A DNA stretch of 64,000 nucleotides from an uncultured Lachnospiraceae bacterium (GCA_905234245.1 CAJOGN010000002.1:62001-126000); one strand, 5' to 3'. Counted from the stretch's first letter, positions 8,470 through 17,489 are shown. Translations and numbers: made by a program. Notes: generated from the sequence alone by a model not told the origin.

Positions 8470-9034
8470 AAATAAAATTATCTACGGTGGTGAGGTCTTA
8501 ATTGACCTTACCCAAGATACCGTAACCGCCGCAGATCTGGCAGAGGGTGTAACAGCGCATGATAAATCGGGTGCTGTTATTACGGGTACGAATACATATG
8601 ACTCAGATACCTCAGAAGATACTGCGGCAGTAGCTGAGATTCTTGAGGGCAAGACTGCCCATGCAAGAGGTTCTAAGCTTACTGGTACAATGAAAAATAA
8701 TGGTGCTGTCAACGGTACTATTTCTACTAAGGCGGGTACTTATACTATTCCGATTGGTTACCATGATGGTAGTGGAAAAGTTGCTATTGCAAGCACCGAA
8801 CAGGCTAAGATTATTGCCGGGAACATCAAGAGTGGAGTTCAGATCCTTGGTGTAACTGGTTCATACACGGGCGAAGCTGTTACTGCTCAGTCTAAGACAG
8901 CTACGCCTAGCACAAGTGAACAGACAATCCTACCTGATAGTGAATATGATTATCTTAGTCAGGTAGTGGTTCAGGCTATTCCGTATGCCGAAGCACCGAA
9001 TAGTGCGGGCGGTACTACGGTTACTATAGGATAA
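8462..9034 (+). CDS. Fibre protein with repeated TAADL-EGVTAHD modules
   Basis: 190 residues. The opening MAKNKIIYGGEVLIDLTQDTV is shared in shortened form with the gene at 9709 (MARSKVVYYGTTLMDITDTT). Segments such as ADLAEGVTAHDKSGAVITGT, AEILEGKTAHARGSKLTGT and AKIIAGNIKSGVQILGVTG are successive copies of a common fibre repeat. Probably a trimeric fibre. Confidence 0.65.
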   Translation: MAKNKIIYGGEVLIDLTQDTVTAADLAEGVTAHDKSGAVITGTNTYDSDTSEDTAAVAEILEGKTAHARGSKLTGTMKNNGAVNGTISTKAGTYTIPIGYHDGSGKVAIASTEQAKIIAGNIKSGVQILGVTGSYTGEAVTAQSKTATPSTSEQTILPDSEYDYLSQVVVQAIPYAEAPNSAGGTTVTIG

Positions 9035-9046
9035 GGAGGTTAGTTC

Positions 9047-9286
9047 ATGGCTTATACTAAAACTAACTGGAAAGATGGAGATGTTATCTCCGCTGAGAAG
9101 ATGAATAAGATTGAACAAGGAATTGCTGATGCAGGAGCATCTGGTGGTAGTGATGATGTGCTTGTTGTGGATATTGACACAGCTACATTTAATGAAATGT
9201 ATCAAGCAGTGCAAGATGGAAAAGCTGTATTATGTAAAGATTGCTTAGTCATTCCAAACTTAATCAGTGGTTCCAGTCCAAAATAA
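9047..9286 (+). CDS. Small fibre protein, paralogue of the 5345 gene
   Basis: 79 residues behind AAGGAGGTTAG. The N terminus TNWKDGDVISAEKMNKIEQG is nearly identical to the gene at 5345, and the C-terminal halves differ, so these are attachment modules carrying different tips. Likely arose by cassette duplication. Confidence 0.65.
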   Translation: MAYTKTNWKDGDVISAEKMNKIEQGIADAGASGGSDDVLVVDIDTATFNEMYQAVQDGKAVLCKDCLVIPNLISGSSPK

Positions 9287-9304
9287 TTATAAGGAGGAAT
9301 AATA

Positions 9305-9694
9305 ATGGCTTCACAATCAAAAGGCAATTTTATAACGATAAGTCCTCATAAAAGAATAGCTGATCCTATTGCTATTTTTAACATTGTAGGAATTGGCGAA
9401 GAAAATACAACGGAATACTATCCTATCATGTCAAATTTTTATGATACAGCTTTATGGTTTGGCGTTTCTAACACCCTAAGTGATGTTTCTGGTGATCCGA
9501 TTCCATCGCAAGCATTAGAATATAGTATGGTAAATAAAATTAAATATAATGGAACTATTTATTGGTTGTCTGTAGTTAATAATGATAGTCTAATATACCG
9601 TACCATCGGGAATAGTGCAGACTATATAACAATCAGTACCACAGATGATTGGAATACATATACAGTTACAGTTAGTGATGGTAACACAGAATAA
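9305..9694 (+). CDS. Fibre-block protein, unknown
   Basis: 129 residues with AAGGAGGAATAATA before the ATG. Beta-rich with many Asn, Ser, Thr and Tyr residues and no recognised family. Lying between two fibre modules and of similar size to the unknown gene at 5677, which also follows a WKDGD module, it may be the partner tip of the 9047 gene. Confidence 0.6.
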   Translation: MASQSKGNFITISPHKRIADPIAIFNIVGIGEENTTEYYPIMSNFYDTALWFGVSNTLSDVSGDPIPSQALEYSMVNKIKYNGTIYWLSVVNNDSLIYRTIGNSADYITISTTDDWNTYTVTVSDGNTE

Positions 9695-9708
9695 ATAAGG
9701 AGTAAAAC

Positions 9709-9927
9709 ATGGCACGAAGTAAAGTAGTATATTACGGCACTACGCTGATGGATATAACTGATACAACTGCTGTTGCCGATAAGGTACTATCAGGTTATAA
9801 CTTCTATAGTGCCAATGGAACAAAAACAAGTGGTTCTCTAAACATAGTAACCTACTATACAGGAACTACAGACCCATCATCTTCTATTGGTTCAGACGGT
9901 GATATCTACTTGAAGGTGGTGGGTTAA
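9709..9927 (+). CDS. Short fibre protein, paralogue of the 8462 gene N terminus
   Basis: 72 residues. MARSKVVYYGTTLMDITDTT followed by VLSGYNFYSANGTKTSGSL repeats the domain order of the 8462 gene. The end, YYTGTTDPSSSIGSDGDIYLKVVG, is a motif commonly found at fibre C termini. Its stop overlaps the ATG of the next gene by one base. Confidence 0.6.
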   Translation: MARSKVVYYGTTLMDITDTTAVADKVLSGYNFYSANGTKTSGSLNIVTYYTGTTDPSSSIGSDGDIYLKVVG

Positions 9928-11219
9928 TGGCGATAGTTCAAAAATCAGTTAGTTCATATCCTACAGCGTACACCACATCGGGTTCTATCAACGGAACAAG
10001 ATATAGAAATGCAATTGGCAAAGGAGCAGATACCTCTGCCGTAAGTGGTAATGATTATGCTTCTGGTAACAGTTCATCTAAAGCATATATCTACTACTCA
10101 TTTGAATTTGAAGATATCCCCGAAGATGCAACAATAGACTCTGTATCATGTAAGGTCAAAGGGCATCTAGAGAATGCATCTCGTTCAACTGCTAATCTAC
10201 AACTCTATGCGGGGAGTACGGCAAAGGGTAGTGCTTCTAAATTTACATCAACATCAGCACAGACTGTCACCTTAACAACTGGAACGTGGACAAGATCTGA
10301 AATAGATGAATTACAACTCAGATTTGAGATTGGTTATTATGGTGGTTTAGTCAACGGTGCTACTGTAACAATTGAATATAGCTATAACGATATTAAGTAT
10401 ACAATAACAATAGAGAATTCTACTACTGCTAATGTAACTGCTAATCCTACTGAAGTATCTCCGGGACACTCTTCTACTGTCAGAGCGGATAGCATAGACG
10501 GATTAAAGATTACAGACAATGGAACTGATGTAACAAGTTCCTTTGTAGAGAGAACTGATTCTCCGGCAAGCTACGATGTAGAGAATGTAGGCAGTTATGG
10601 GTTTGAATTAAACAGTAGTGGATATTACGTCAACAACAATGTAGGAATAAGTAAAACTGCGGCTGTGTGTAGAGTGACATTTAATGTGCCAGTATCTGCC
10701 ACAGCCACATTTACATTCACTAACTATTCTGAGCAAGGTTACGACTTCGGTGTATTTGGTGAGTTAGACACGGCATTAAATCATAACTACTATTCCGCAG
10801 GAAACTACGGAGCAAACATAACAGACGATGATTATAAACTTGCATGTAACACTTCTACATATAATAATACTTCTACTCACACGTTGGAATATACAATGTC
10901 AGCGGGTGAACACTTTGTAGATGTTAAATATTCTAAGGATGATGCAAGTGATGATAATGACGATACGTTAAAGTTTAAAGTAGCTATTACTCTTAATGAG
11001 TCTTACTCTCCTACTCCTTACTATGTGTATGAGATTACCAATATACAAGGTAACCATACTATCGTAGTTGCGAATAGAGAGACAAATACACTCTATACCA
11101 AGAAGAATGGTTCTTGGAAAGAAGTTATAAAAGCATATAAGAAACAAAATGGTTCATGGGTCGAGGTAGCAATCGACTCTGTTTTTAATTCTACGGATAA
11201 ATATGTCTGTGGGGATTGA
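9927..11219 (+). CDS. Large distal fibre / carbohydrate-binding-type protein
   Basis: 430 residues. Residues about 1-150 resemble a beta-sandwich of the galactose-binding type (SYYSFEFEDIPEDATIDSV-like pattern). The centre carries an Ig-like segment (TANVTANPTEVSPGHSSTV) and a further beta domain. The end has two copies of a KKNGSW-(K/V)EV motif (11098-11170) known from phage and surface proteins. It is the last and largest of the fibre series, just before lysis, so a receptor-binding role is plausible. Confidence 0.6.
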   Translation: MAIVQKSVSSYPTAYTTSGSINGTRYRNAIGKGADTSAVSGNDYASGNSSSKAYIYYSFEFEDIPEDATIDSVSCKVKGHLENASRSTANLQLYAGSTAKGSASKFTSTSAQTVTLTTGTWTRSEIDELQLRFEIGYYGGLVNGATVTIEYSYNDIKYTITIENSTTANVTANPTEVSPGHSSTVRADSIDGLKITDNGTDVTSSFVERTDSPASYDVENVGSYGFELNSSGYYVNNNVGISKTAAVCRVTFNVPVSATATFTFTNYSEQGYDFGVFGELDTALNHNYYSAGNYGANITDDDYKLACNTSTYNNTSTHTLEYTMSAGEHFVDVKYSKDDASDDNDDTLKFKVAITLNESYSPTPYYVYEITNIQGNHTIVVANRETNTLYTKKNGSWKEVIKAYKKQNGSWVEVAIDSVFNSTDKYVCGD

Positions 11220-11247
11220 TGTACCATTAGAAAAAGGGGAATAAAAA

Positions 11248-11526
11248 ATGGACGTAGCTAAACGAGTTAAAATAAACACTTTTCCAAAATTTCTGATGAT
11301 ATGTATTCTCATACATGCATTCCTCCTTACTTCAGCAAGTTATCTCCTGTCGTGGTTTGGAAGAGATCCTGTTGTATCAGTCTCTTCTGTAATCGCACAG
11401 GAGATTCTTGCTCCTGTAGGAATCTATCTAGTAACCAACATGGTTGCTAATATCTTTGAGAAGAATAAGACTATCATTTCAGAACCGTTGGATCATATAG
11501 ATAAAAAGGAGCAAACATATGGATAA
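11248..11526 (+). CDS. Small two-helix membrane protein, putative holin
   Basis: 92 residues with hydrophobic spans at about 13-35 and 47-66 and a charged C terminus (EKNKTIISEPLDHIDKKE), fitting a class II holin-like topology. It overlaps the next membrane gene by eight bases and precedes the endolysin. Assignment is by topology and position. Confidence 0.6.
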   Translation: MDVAKRVKINTFPKFLMICILIHAFLLTSASYLLSWFGRDPVVSVSSVIAQEILAPVGIYLVTNMVANIFEKNKTIISEPLDHIDKKEQTYG

Positions 11527-11887
11527 TGTTATTAACAATTGGTATCTCTACATCGCTACTATTAGCGTGGTTATTCTTGCGGCGATGACAATTCATCAGT
11601 TCCTGAGAAAACCCACTATTGAACAGTACAATCAGGTTAAGGAATGGATTCTTTACGCTGTTATTGAAGCTGAGAAGACTCTTGGAAGTAAGACAGGACA
11701 GATTAAACTGAGAATGGTTTGGGATATGTTCCTTGAGAGATTCCCCCACATCTCACCCTTCGTAACCTTTGAGATGTTCTCTTCTTGGGTAGATAATGCT
11801 CTCGTAAAGATGAGAACCATGATTGAATCTAACAAGGCAGTAGCTGAATATATCATTGAAGATACGGTAACATTTGAAGAAGAATAA
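11519..11887 (+). CDS. Phage holin, LLH-type
   Basis: 122 residues with one N-terminal membrane span (YLYIATISVVILAAMTI) and a long helical cytoplasmic part containing VKEWILYAVIEAEKTLGSKTG, then ALVKMRTMIESN, matching the single-span LLH holin family of Firmicutes phages. It sits between another membrane protein and the endolysin, so it most likely makes or regulates the membrane lesion. Confidence 0.7.
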   Translation: MDNVINNWYLYIATISVVILAAMTIHQFLRKPTIEQYNQVKEWILYAVIEAEKTLGSKTGQIKLRMVWDMFLERFPHISPFVTFEMFSSWVDNALVKMRTMIESNKAVAEYIIEDTVTFEEE

Positions 11888-11899
11888 AAGGAGTAATCC

Positions 11900-13045
11900 A
11901 TGACAAGACAAGAAGCAATAGATAAGGTAGCCGCTATTGCTAAAGCAGAAGTTGGCTACATGGAAAAGAATAAAGGACAGAATCTATATACACATACCCC
12001 CGGTGGAGATGGTAACTACACTAAGTATTGGGCAGACCTCAAACCTTCCTATCAAGGTTCAGCTTGGTGTAATGCTTGGTGTATGTGGATTCTCTATAAG
12101 GCATTTGGTAAAGAGATTGCCAAGAAGATGACTTATATTCCTAACGGACAGGATTTTTCATACTACACTCCTACCACAGCGGGATGGTTCAAAGCTAATA
12201 AAGCTTTTGATATGAATCCTCTGGTAGGAGATTTTATTTATTTTAAGAACAGCACTCGTATCTGCCACATCGAATGGGTATACAGAGTAACAACTACCAC
12301 TGTCTATACCTATGGTGGTAACACATCACCGGGAGACGGTAAGGTATATCCCAACGGCGGTATGGTATGTATGAAAGCTTATCCTCGTTCACTCTCTCGC
12401 ATTGCGGGATATGGACATATCAATTGGGATTTGGTTGCTGATTCTACACCTATTGATACCAACATCAAGATGGATATTATCAAAAGCGGCGTAGAAGGTC
12501 TTAAGCTGACAGCTAATCTGAATATCAGAAAAGCACCTAAAGATGGTGAGGTAGTTCGTACTGCTGTTGCCGGATTTAAGGTTAAACCTCTTGGCAAGAC
12601 CTACGTTGACGGTGAGCCTTGGATTAAGATTGATGGTGGTTGGATCAGCGGCAAGTATGTTGAGGGTTGGATTCAGGAACCTAACAATAAGTGGTGGTAT
12701 GTCAATGCCGGATGGAAGTATACAACAAATGGAAGTCAGGTTATTGACGGTGAAACTTACTACTTTGACAAAGACGGTTACATGAGAAGTAATGAATTAA
12801 TGGAGATAAAAGGAGTAATGATGTACCTGAAGTCATCAGGTACAGTAGCTAAGAAGGAATGGGTAGAATTAAAGAATACTTGGTATTATGCAAAGGAGAA
12901 CGGTGAACTTGCTAGGAATGAATTCATCTTTATAGAATCTCCTGCCTATGGAAAGGAACTGTACTGCTTTGATAATGACTACAGAATGGTTACAGGAACA
13001 ATTACTCTAACATCCAACTCCAGAGGTGCGCTAATACTAAAGTGA
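11900..13045 (+). CDS. Endolysin: CHAP-like amidase/peptidase with SH3 and cell-wall-binding repeats
   Basis: 381 residues. An N-terminal CHAP/NlpC-like domain has the catalytic Cys in SAWCNAWCMW (about residue 57) and His in CHIEWVYRV (about 123). An SH3-type segment follows (LNIRKAPKDGEVVRT, about 209-260). Choline-binding-like repeats end the protein, with WWYVNAGWKYTTNGSQ and TYYFDKDGYM, then NTWYYAKENGE. It would cut peptidoglycan after holin action. The CW repeats suggest a Clostridia or Streptococcus-type wall ligand. Confidence 0.85.
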   Translation: MTRQEAIDKVAAIAKAEVGYMEKNKGQNLYTHTPGGDGNYTKYWADLKPSYQGSAWCNAWCMWILYKAFGKEIAKKMTYIPNGQDFSYYTPTTAGWFKANKAFDMNPLVGDFIYFKNSTRICHIEWVYRVTTTTVYTYGGNTSPGDGKVYPNGGMVCMKAYPRSLSRIAGYGHINWDLVADSTPIDTNIKMDIIKSGVEGLKLTANLNIRKAPKDGEVVRTAVAGFKVKPLGKTYVDGEPWIKIDGGWISGKYVEGWIQEPNNKWWYVNAGWKYTTNGSQVIDGETYYFDKDGYMRSNELMEIKGVMMYLKSSGTVAKKEWVELKNTWYYAKENGELARNEFIFIESPAYGKELYCFDNDYRMVTGTITLTSNSRGALILK

Positions 13046-13062
13046 TTCGGAAAGGGTGAATC

Positions 13063-13560
13063 ATGCAGGAATTAGGTGCATTAAAAGAATTAACCGTAGA
13101 CTGCTTAGTCTATGTCTTTGTACTGCTCATGGCGATACGGAAGTGTGTAGATGTTGCAGACTGGGCAATGACAAGATTTGGTCTTAAGACTAAGTGGTCA
13201 GAAGCTAGACACAGAAATGAGGAACTTATTAAACAGCACGAAGAGCAAATTGATGTTCATGGAGAATGTCTGCATAAACTTGCCAAACAAGTTGATCATC
13301 TTTGTGAAGTCGTTGAAGACATGAAACGAGAGAATGCAGAGAGAGACAGGAAGAACATAGAAACATTATCTGCTAATCTGAAGGACAGAATAGGACAATC
13401 CTATAGATATTATCATAAACAAGGATATTGGAATGAGATGGAACGTGAAGCATTTAATAGTCTCATCCATCAGTACGAAGAACTTGGAAACGAGAATTCA
13501 TTCGTGCATACAATTTGTGAACCAGAATCATTGACTTGGGAAATCCGAGAGAATGATTGA
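13063..13560 (+). CDS. Membrane-anchored coiled-coil protein of the lysis block
   Basis: 165 residues. One N-terminal hydrophobic span (CLVYVFVLLMAI) is followed by a long helix with heptads (EELIKQHEEQIDVHGECLHKLAKQVDHL) and a C-terminal domain RIGQSYRYYHKQGYWNEME. Proteins of this build follow endolysins in many Firmicutes phages; their role is unproven. It is the last plus-strand gene and runs into a strong terminator. Confidence 0.65.
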   Translation: MQELGALKELTVDCLVYVFVLLMAIRKCVDVADWAMTRFGLKTKWSEARHRNEELIKQHEEQIDVHGECLHKLAKQVDHLCEVVEDMKRENAERDRKNIETLSANLKDRIGQSYRYYHKQGYWNEMEREAFNSLIHQYEELGNENSFVHTICEPESLTWEIREND

Positions 13561-13565
13561 TCTAA

Positions 13566-13607
13566 AAAAAGGGGAGCATTACCATAATAGGTAGTGTTCC
13601 CCTTTTT
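13566..13607. terminator. Bidirectional intrinsic terminator after the late genes
   Basis: GGGGAGCATTACC and GGTAGTGTTCCCC form a 13-bp stem with one mismatch around a short loop, flanked by seven A on one side and five T on the other. It can end the plus-strand late transcript and any opposing one. Confidence 0.85.
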
Positions 13608-14001
13608 CTGTCCTCTAGACGCATTGTACGCCTCATAGACTGGCTCTAATCATTCAGACGATAACTTCCTCATCTAAAAAGAAAAGATGCTTTATAAAGC
13701 CCACAGAGAGTCCTATGAGTTTTATAAAACACCCAAGTACAACTGTCCTTTCCTCCGTAAAGAACAACTGTTCGACTATTGATTGGAATTTGATTAGCAT
13801 TTGATTGGAATTCGTTATAGTCTACTAACTTCGTCTTCTACAACCCGCATAAATACTAGATCGTAGAATCAGAATGTGTGGAGCGTATGGGACTTGAACC
13901 CGACCCGCAAGTCCCATAATCCCTTTATTTATCGCCAGTTTGGAGATTCTGCCATGTAATTGAAATTGTTAGAGAATGGCTTAAATACGTCAAAATTCCA
14001 A
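13608..14001. other. Candidate attP region: tRNA-like core and integrase arm repeats
   Basis: No gene is seen. GGAGCGTATGGGACTTGAACCC (about 13881-13902) reads on the minus strand as the T-arm and acceptor 3' half of a tRNA, a usual integration target. TTGATTGGAATT occurs at about 13781 and 13803 and, inverted, at about 13991-14002, where it overlaps the integrase stop codon, as expected of arm-type sites. GCCTCATAGACTGG at 13630-13643 belongs to a dispersed repeat found near 52.8 kb. Confidence 0.6.
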
Positions 14002-15210
14002 TCAAATTGCCTGAAACTCCTTAATAGAAGACAACATCTTCTGCCGTTCATCAAAAGTTCTCCTGTTATAATGGTAGAAACTTTCGGTGGTGGACAGATC
14101 AACATGCCCCATTGTGTCTCTGATTGTCTTCTGGTCAACATTGTTATCCAACAGGATAGAGCCAAATGTCTTTCTAATCTTATGAGGTGAGCGATAAGGT
14201 ATATGAAGTTCCTCACATACCCTTTCCAACCTTCTTCGGAAAGCAAGGGATCGTATCCTTGTCCCACTTGAATAAGTAAAAGCGAATTCCTTAAATGGAT
14301 TGTGAAGTCTGATTTTCTTGAGTAACCACAGATAGCCAGTAGGTACGATAATACATCTCACACCCTTATCTGTCTTAGGTGATTCCTTAATCGTACTGAT
14401 AAAGTTGCCATCCTCATCGGTATAACTGGATTCCGTAGCATGAACAAAGATAGAATCCTCACGGACATCAACGTGTCTCAGTGCCGCAAGTTCTCCTATT
14501 CTCATGCCTGTAACAAACAGAAGAAGAAGTCCATAGGAAATAATGTCTGTCTGATTGGAAAGATAAGACATGATACAGCTTGTCTCTTTTTCATTGAATA
14601 CCTGATCTTCATCAGAGTAGATAATCTTCTTAAAGCAGTTCTTTCCTAAATCAAGCATACCATATACATCGTTGTAGGTGTACTCTATTAACTCTCTTCT
14701 TCTTGCATACTTAAGAATACCAGTAACAATACATTTGAGATTGGCAAAGGCTTTTCTTGTCATCTCATATTCAGCAATCTGTTCTTCAAGGAATTCTACA
14801 AAATCAAGCGGTCTGACCTTACGAATTCTTTTCTTACCAAACTGTTTAAAGTGCTTGTTGAAGACGTATACATTTCTAGAGAACGTAGGATAAGCTATCT
14901 GTTTTAAATCTTTCCTTCTTGTATTCCACAAGGTGAAGATATCAGATATGGTAGGATTCTCCTCTTCCTGTTTATAGAAATGTACTATGTCATCTTCTAA
15001 GTCTTCTCTGTGTTTACGAGATATCTGTTTTCTTGTACCATCCTTATGTGTCACATAGGTATACCAATACCCTTTGTTAGACTGCCATATCTTATACGGA
15101 TGGTTTTCTAGATAAAGTTTCCTCTCTTTCATATCTTTCATTTGTTGTACTTGGGTAACATCAAGTATACCATTTTCAAGAGCGAAACTCAATAATTCAT
15201 TGTTATCCAT
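14002..15210 (-). CDS. int: Tyrosine integrase
   Basis: 402 residues. An AP2-like arm-binding N domain (KGYWYTYVTHKDGTRKQIS) precedes a SAM-like core-binding region and a catalytic domain with Arg237 in TGMRIGEL, the His343/Arg346 pair in SPHKIRKT, His369 in MGHVD and the nucleophile Tyr in FYHYNR (about 381). All catalytic positions are intact. It lies next to the tRNA-like core at 13.88 kb and carries its own candidate arm site at the stop. It would integrate the phage into a host tRNA gene. Confidence 0.9.
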   Translation of the reverse strand: MDNNELLSFALENGILDVTQVQQMKDMKERKLYLENHPYKIWQSNKGYWYTYVTHKDGTRKQISRKHREDLEDDIVHFYKQEEENPTISDIFTLWNTRRKDLKQIAYPTFSRNVYVFNKHFKQFGKKRIRKVRPLDFVEFLEEQIAEYEMTRKAFANLKCIVTGILKYARRRELIEYTYNDVYGMLDLGKNCFKKIIYSDEDQVFNEKETSCIMSYLSNQTDIISYGLLLLFVTGMRIGELAALRHVDVREDSIFVHATESSYTDEDGNFISTIKESPKTDKGVRCIIVPTGYLWLLKKIRLHNPFKEFAFTYSSGTRIRSLAFRRRLERVCEELHIPYRSPHKIRKTFGSILLDNNVDQKTIRDTMGHVDLSTTESFYHYNRRTFDERQKMLSSIKEFQAI

Positions 15211-15230
15211 GTTGTCTCACCTCAAAGCCG

Positions 15231-15257
15231 AAAAAGGGGAACTCCGAAGAATTCCCC
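15231..15257 (-). terminator. Terminator of the minus-strand nucleotide-metabolism operon
   Basis: On the minus strand GGGGAA, a short TTCG-containing loop and TTCCCC are followed by five T. It lies between the 3D-domain gene and the integrase. Confidence 0.8.
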
Positions 15258-15276
15258 TATATAATTATTTTGTCCT

Positions 15277-15870
15277 TTACTCAGCAACCCACTTAAATAC
15301 TTCACGGTATTTAACACCGTGATTCCAAGCTGTTCCATGAGAGCCATAGTAGACATCAATGTGCTTACCAGTAACACCTCTATCTTCTACCGTATACTGG
15401 CCCATACCTTCAATGAGAATCTCAGTACCAAACGGAAGAGAACCACAAGCAATTGTTCTGCCCTGTGCGGGAACGGTGCCTGACGCTGTTTTTCCATTTG
15501 CCCATTTTCCACAGCACTTACGACAGTTACAGTATCCCGTTGTCTTATATTTACCAAGAGATACCCAATGGCCCTTTGGTGTTTCGGTATCAGAAAGATC
15601 CTCTGTCTTGATAAAAGCGAAACCGTCATCTGCTACAATCTGACTCCAGTTATCACACTCGCCGCCGTATACAACCTCAAAGGAAGTATTCAGCAGAGTA
15701 GTATCAAGAACTTCAGCATCATCTGCCGGAGCAGAGTAGATGTTTGCTCCTTCCTTATTGGCATATTTTGTAACTGTAGCGATATCATTAATCTCTCCAT
15801 CGGCGTAAGCATTAAAACCAAACAGCATGGTAAACACGGTGACTAACATTAGAAATTTCATCTTGCTCAT
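15277..15870 (-). CDS. Secreted 3D-domain cell-wall protein with SH3 segment
   Basis: 197 residues. A signal peptide (FLMLVTVFTMLFGFNAYA) is followed by an SH3-like part (GANIYSAPADDAEVLDTTLL) and a 3D domain: YKTTGYCNCRKCCGKWANG, then GTEILIEG and the Asp triad in VEDRGVTGKHIDVY. 3D domains occur in spore and resuscitation-type murein hydrolases (MltA-like fold). AAAGGAGAAAATAATT precedes the ATG. Being apart from the lysis genes and exported through Sec, it may loosen the wall or alter the host surface during infection. Role inferred. Confidence 0.75.
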   Translation of the reverse strand: MSKMKFLMLVTVFTMLFGFNAYADGEINDIATVTKYANKEGANIYSAPADDAEVLDTTLLNTSFEVVYGGECDNWSQIVADDGFAFIKTEDLSDTETPKGHWVSLGKYKTTGYCNCRKCCGKWANGKTASGTVPAQGRTIACGSLPFGTEILIEGMGQYTVEDRGVTGKHIDVYYGSHGTAWNHGVKYREVFKWVAE

Positions 15871-15884
15871 AATTATTTTCTCCT

Positions 15885-16715
15885 TTAATCAAAATCTTCG
15901 TAGAATTCTAATACTCTCTCAATCAGTTCCTCTCTTGTGAGGAGACCGAATGTATTAATCCCGGTAGCACAGAAGTCTACATCGTCTTCTATAGTGTCTT
16001 CAATGACATTGCCATGAAGTTTACCATCTTTCCCAACACCAAGTCCTACATCAAGAATAGGAACATGGACACCCTTCATGTTGAACATATTTACTACATC
16101 GGTAGCCGTAATAATCAAATCAGACTCTTTAAAGATGTCATAGATATCTCTGGTTCTGCTGTTGCATACGGTGACTGTAGCATCGGTATGCTTAATCAGA
16201 TTTCTTGAGAGCGGCTCACCGACATTACCTCTACCAACAATGCAGACTCTCTTGCCATCAAGATCGTATCCGATAATGTTAAGATAAGTCCATACTACTT
16301 GAGGAGTACAAGGCATATCATATACAGAATCAGATAACACTCTGTCAATGTCCGTCCAAGCAAGTCTCTCCTCTTCTTCTTTCTTGAAATCAGGCGGCAT
16401 CCATATGCCAGTAAACTTATTGATATTAGAACTCATAAGGAATGGGGACTCCAAATAAGACCTATTGATAAATACCCCGTAGTCAAGTCTGCCAACTTTC
16501 TCAACCTCAAACTCGATATTGTAATCACGGCAGTCTTTCTCAAGTCCCTTGATATAGGAATCATCCCAATGCCAACCTTCCTGAGTAACGAATTTCAGAT
16601 GTGGTGTAACATTTAATTTCTCACGAAGAACGATATTGTCATACCGCCATCTCTGTGCTAGGTCTTTGCATGTAATAAAGCTAGGATATTTTATTTTGTT
16701 TCCGAAGTTTTTCAT
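15885..16715 (-). CDS. folD: FolD-like methylenetetrahydrofolate dehydrogenase/cyclohydrolase
   Basis: About 276 residues. The C-terminal NAD(P) domain shows PCTPQVVWTYLNIIGYDLDG, GRGNVGEPLSRNLIKH and VTVCNSRTRD, matching FolD. In the N half, SYIKGLEKDC aligns with the YxxxKxK catalytic site, keeping the second Lys but replacing the first. It interconverts methylene- and formyl-THF. A phage copy beside dUTPase and a ThyX-like gene points to thymidylate supply. GGGAG lies eight bases before the 16715 ATG, which is preferred over the ATG at 16721. Confidence 0.75.
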   Translation of the reverse strand: MKNFGNKIKYPSFITCKDLAQRWRYDNIVLREKLNVTPHLKFVTQEGWHWDDSYIKGLEKDCRDYNIEFEVEKVGRLDYGVFINRSYLESPFLMSSNINKFTGIWMPPDFKKEEEERLAWTDIDRVLSDSVYDMPCTPQVVWTYLNIIGYDLDGKRVCIVGRGNVGEPLSRNLIKHTDATVTVCNSRTRDIYDIFKESDLIITATDVVNMFNMKGVHVPILDVGLGVGKDGKLHGNVIEDTIEDDVDFCATGINTFGLLTREELIERVLEFYEDFD

Positions 16716-16866
16716 GTACATTCTCCCAAAATGTGGATACTATGATAAACAAACCATAAGTCAGACATACTGCAAAGGTTAGTCCAAGTAGTGCTACCCC
16801 AAGAAGGAACAGCACTACTATAATCGGACAAAAGATTCCAAAGCAGATGCCAAGAAAAGCATCCAT
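16681..16866 (-). CDS. Small two-span membrane protein
   Basis: 61 residues, nearly all hydrophobic, with two likely spans (FLGICFGIFCPIIVVLFLLG and FAVCLTYGLFIIVSTF) and a basic tail. Its ATG overlaps the dUTPase stop (TGATG), and its end overlaps folD by about 35 bases, so it is translated with this operon. Function unknown. Confidence 0.55.
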   Translation of the reverse strand: MDAFLGICFGIFCPIIVVLFLLGVALLGLTFAVCLTYGLFIIVSTFWENVHEKLRKQNKIS

Positions 16867-17489
16867 CACTGAACTCCTGTAGAACCAAAACCACCACGAC
16901 TGTCAGCACTGAGATGGTCTACTTCTTCAAAGATAAGATGAGGCTGATTCTTCATGATTCTAAACTGGCAAATCCTATCGTTGGCATGAATGATAGTATC
17001 TCTTACAGCGATTGCGGGAAACCTCCAAACATCATCAGATCCTTTAAAGCTGTTGTCCACCACGCCCGTTGAGTTTGCCATTATTAAACCGAATTTATTA
17101 TATGTACTACTTCTAGGAAGAATATGTGCCTCATACCCCGCAGGAAGTTCCATTGAAACTCCAAGAGGAATAAGTTTAAAATCACCCTTCTTCATTTCAA
17201 CATCTTCTGCGGCTCTAAGATCACACCAATCTCCAACATCGGTACAAGCTAACCTATCAATACGATTTGTATGATACATTACCTTAATTACTTCTCCTGC
17301 GGGTTTAATCAGTTCAAGAGATTCTTCACTGAAGTAATAACCATCCATATTGCCATCAAGAAAATAAGTATAAGTACCATCTTCTTCAAATGACATTGAT
17401 GTAATGGTATAGCTATCAGCGAACACTTCATTCGGATCAGGTACACCGGGAATGAAATTTACTTTAACCTTATCTCCTACATTCATCAT
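16866..17489 (-). CDS. dut: dUTPase with N-terminal extension
   Basis: 207 residues. The trimeric dUTPase motifs are in order: GDWCDLRAA, PRSSTYNKFGLIMANSTGVVD, ICQFRI and the P-loop-like SRGGFGSTG at the C terminus. About 65 extra residues at the N terminus form a beta domain (GDKVKVNFIPG) not needed for catalysis. It hydrolyses dUTP to dUMP, preventing uracil incorporation and feeding thymidylate synthesis. AAGGAGAAAGC precedes a double ATG. Confidence 0.9.
   Translation of the reverse strand: MMNVGDKVKVNFIPGVPDPNEVFADSYTITSMSFEEDGTYTYFLDGNMDGYYFSEESLELIKPAGEVIKVMYHTNRIDRLACTDVGDWCDLRAAEDVEMKKGDFKLIPLGVSMELPAGYEAHILPRSSTYNKFGLIMANSTGVVDNSFKGSDDVWRFPAIAVRDTIIHANDRICQFRIMKNQPHLIFEEVDHLSADSRGGFGSTGVQ

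Noticed and set aside
16712-16909. 65-codon minus-strand frame
   Set aside because: Shadow spanning the end of dut and the small membrane gene; the alternative frame is coupled to dut by TGATG.
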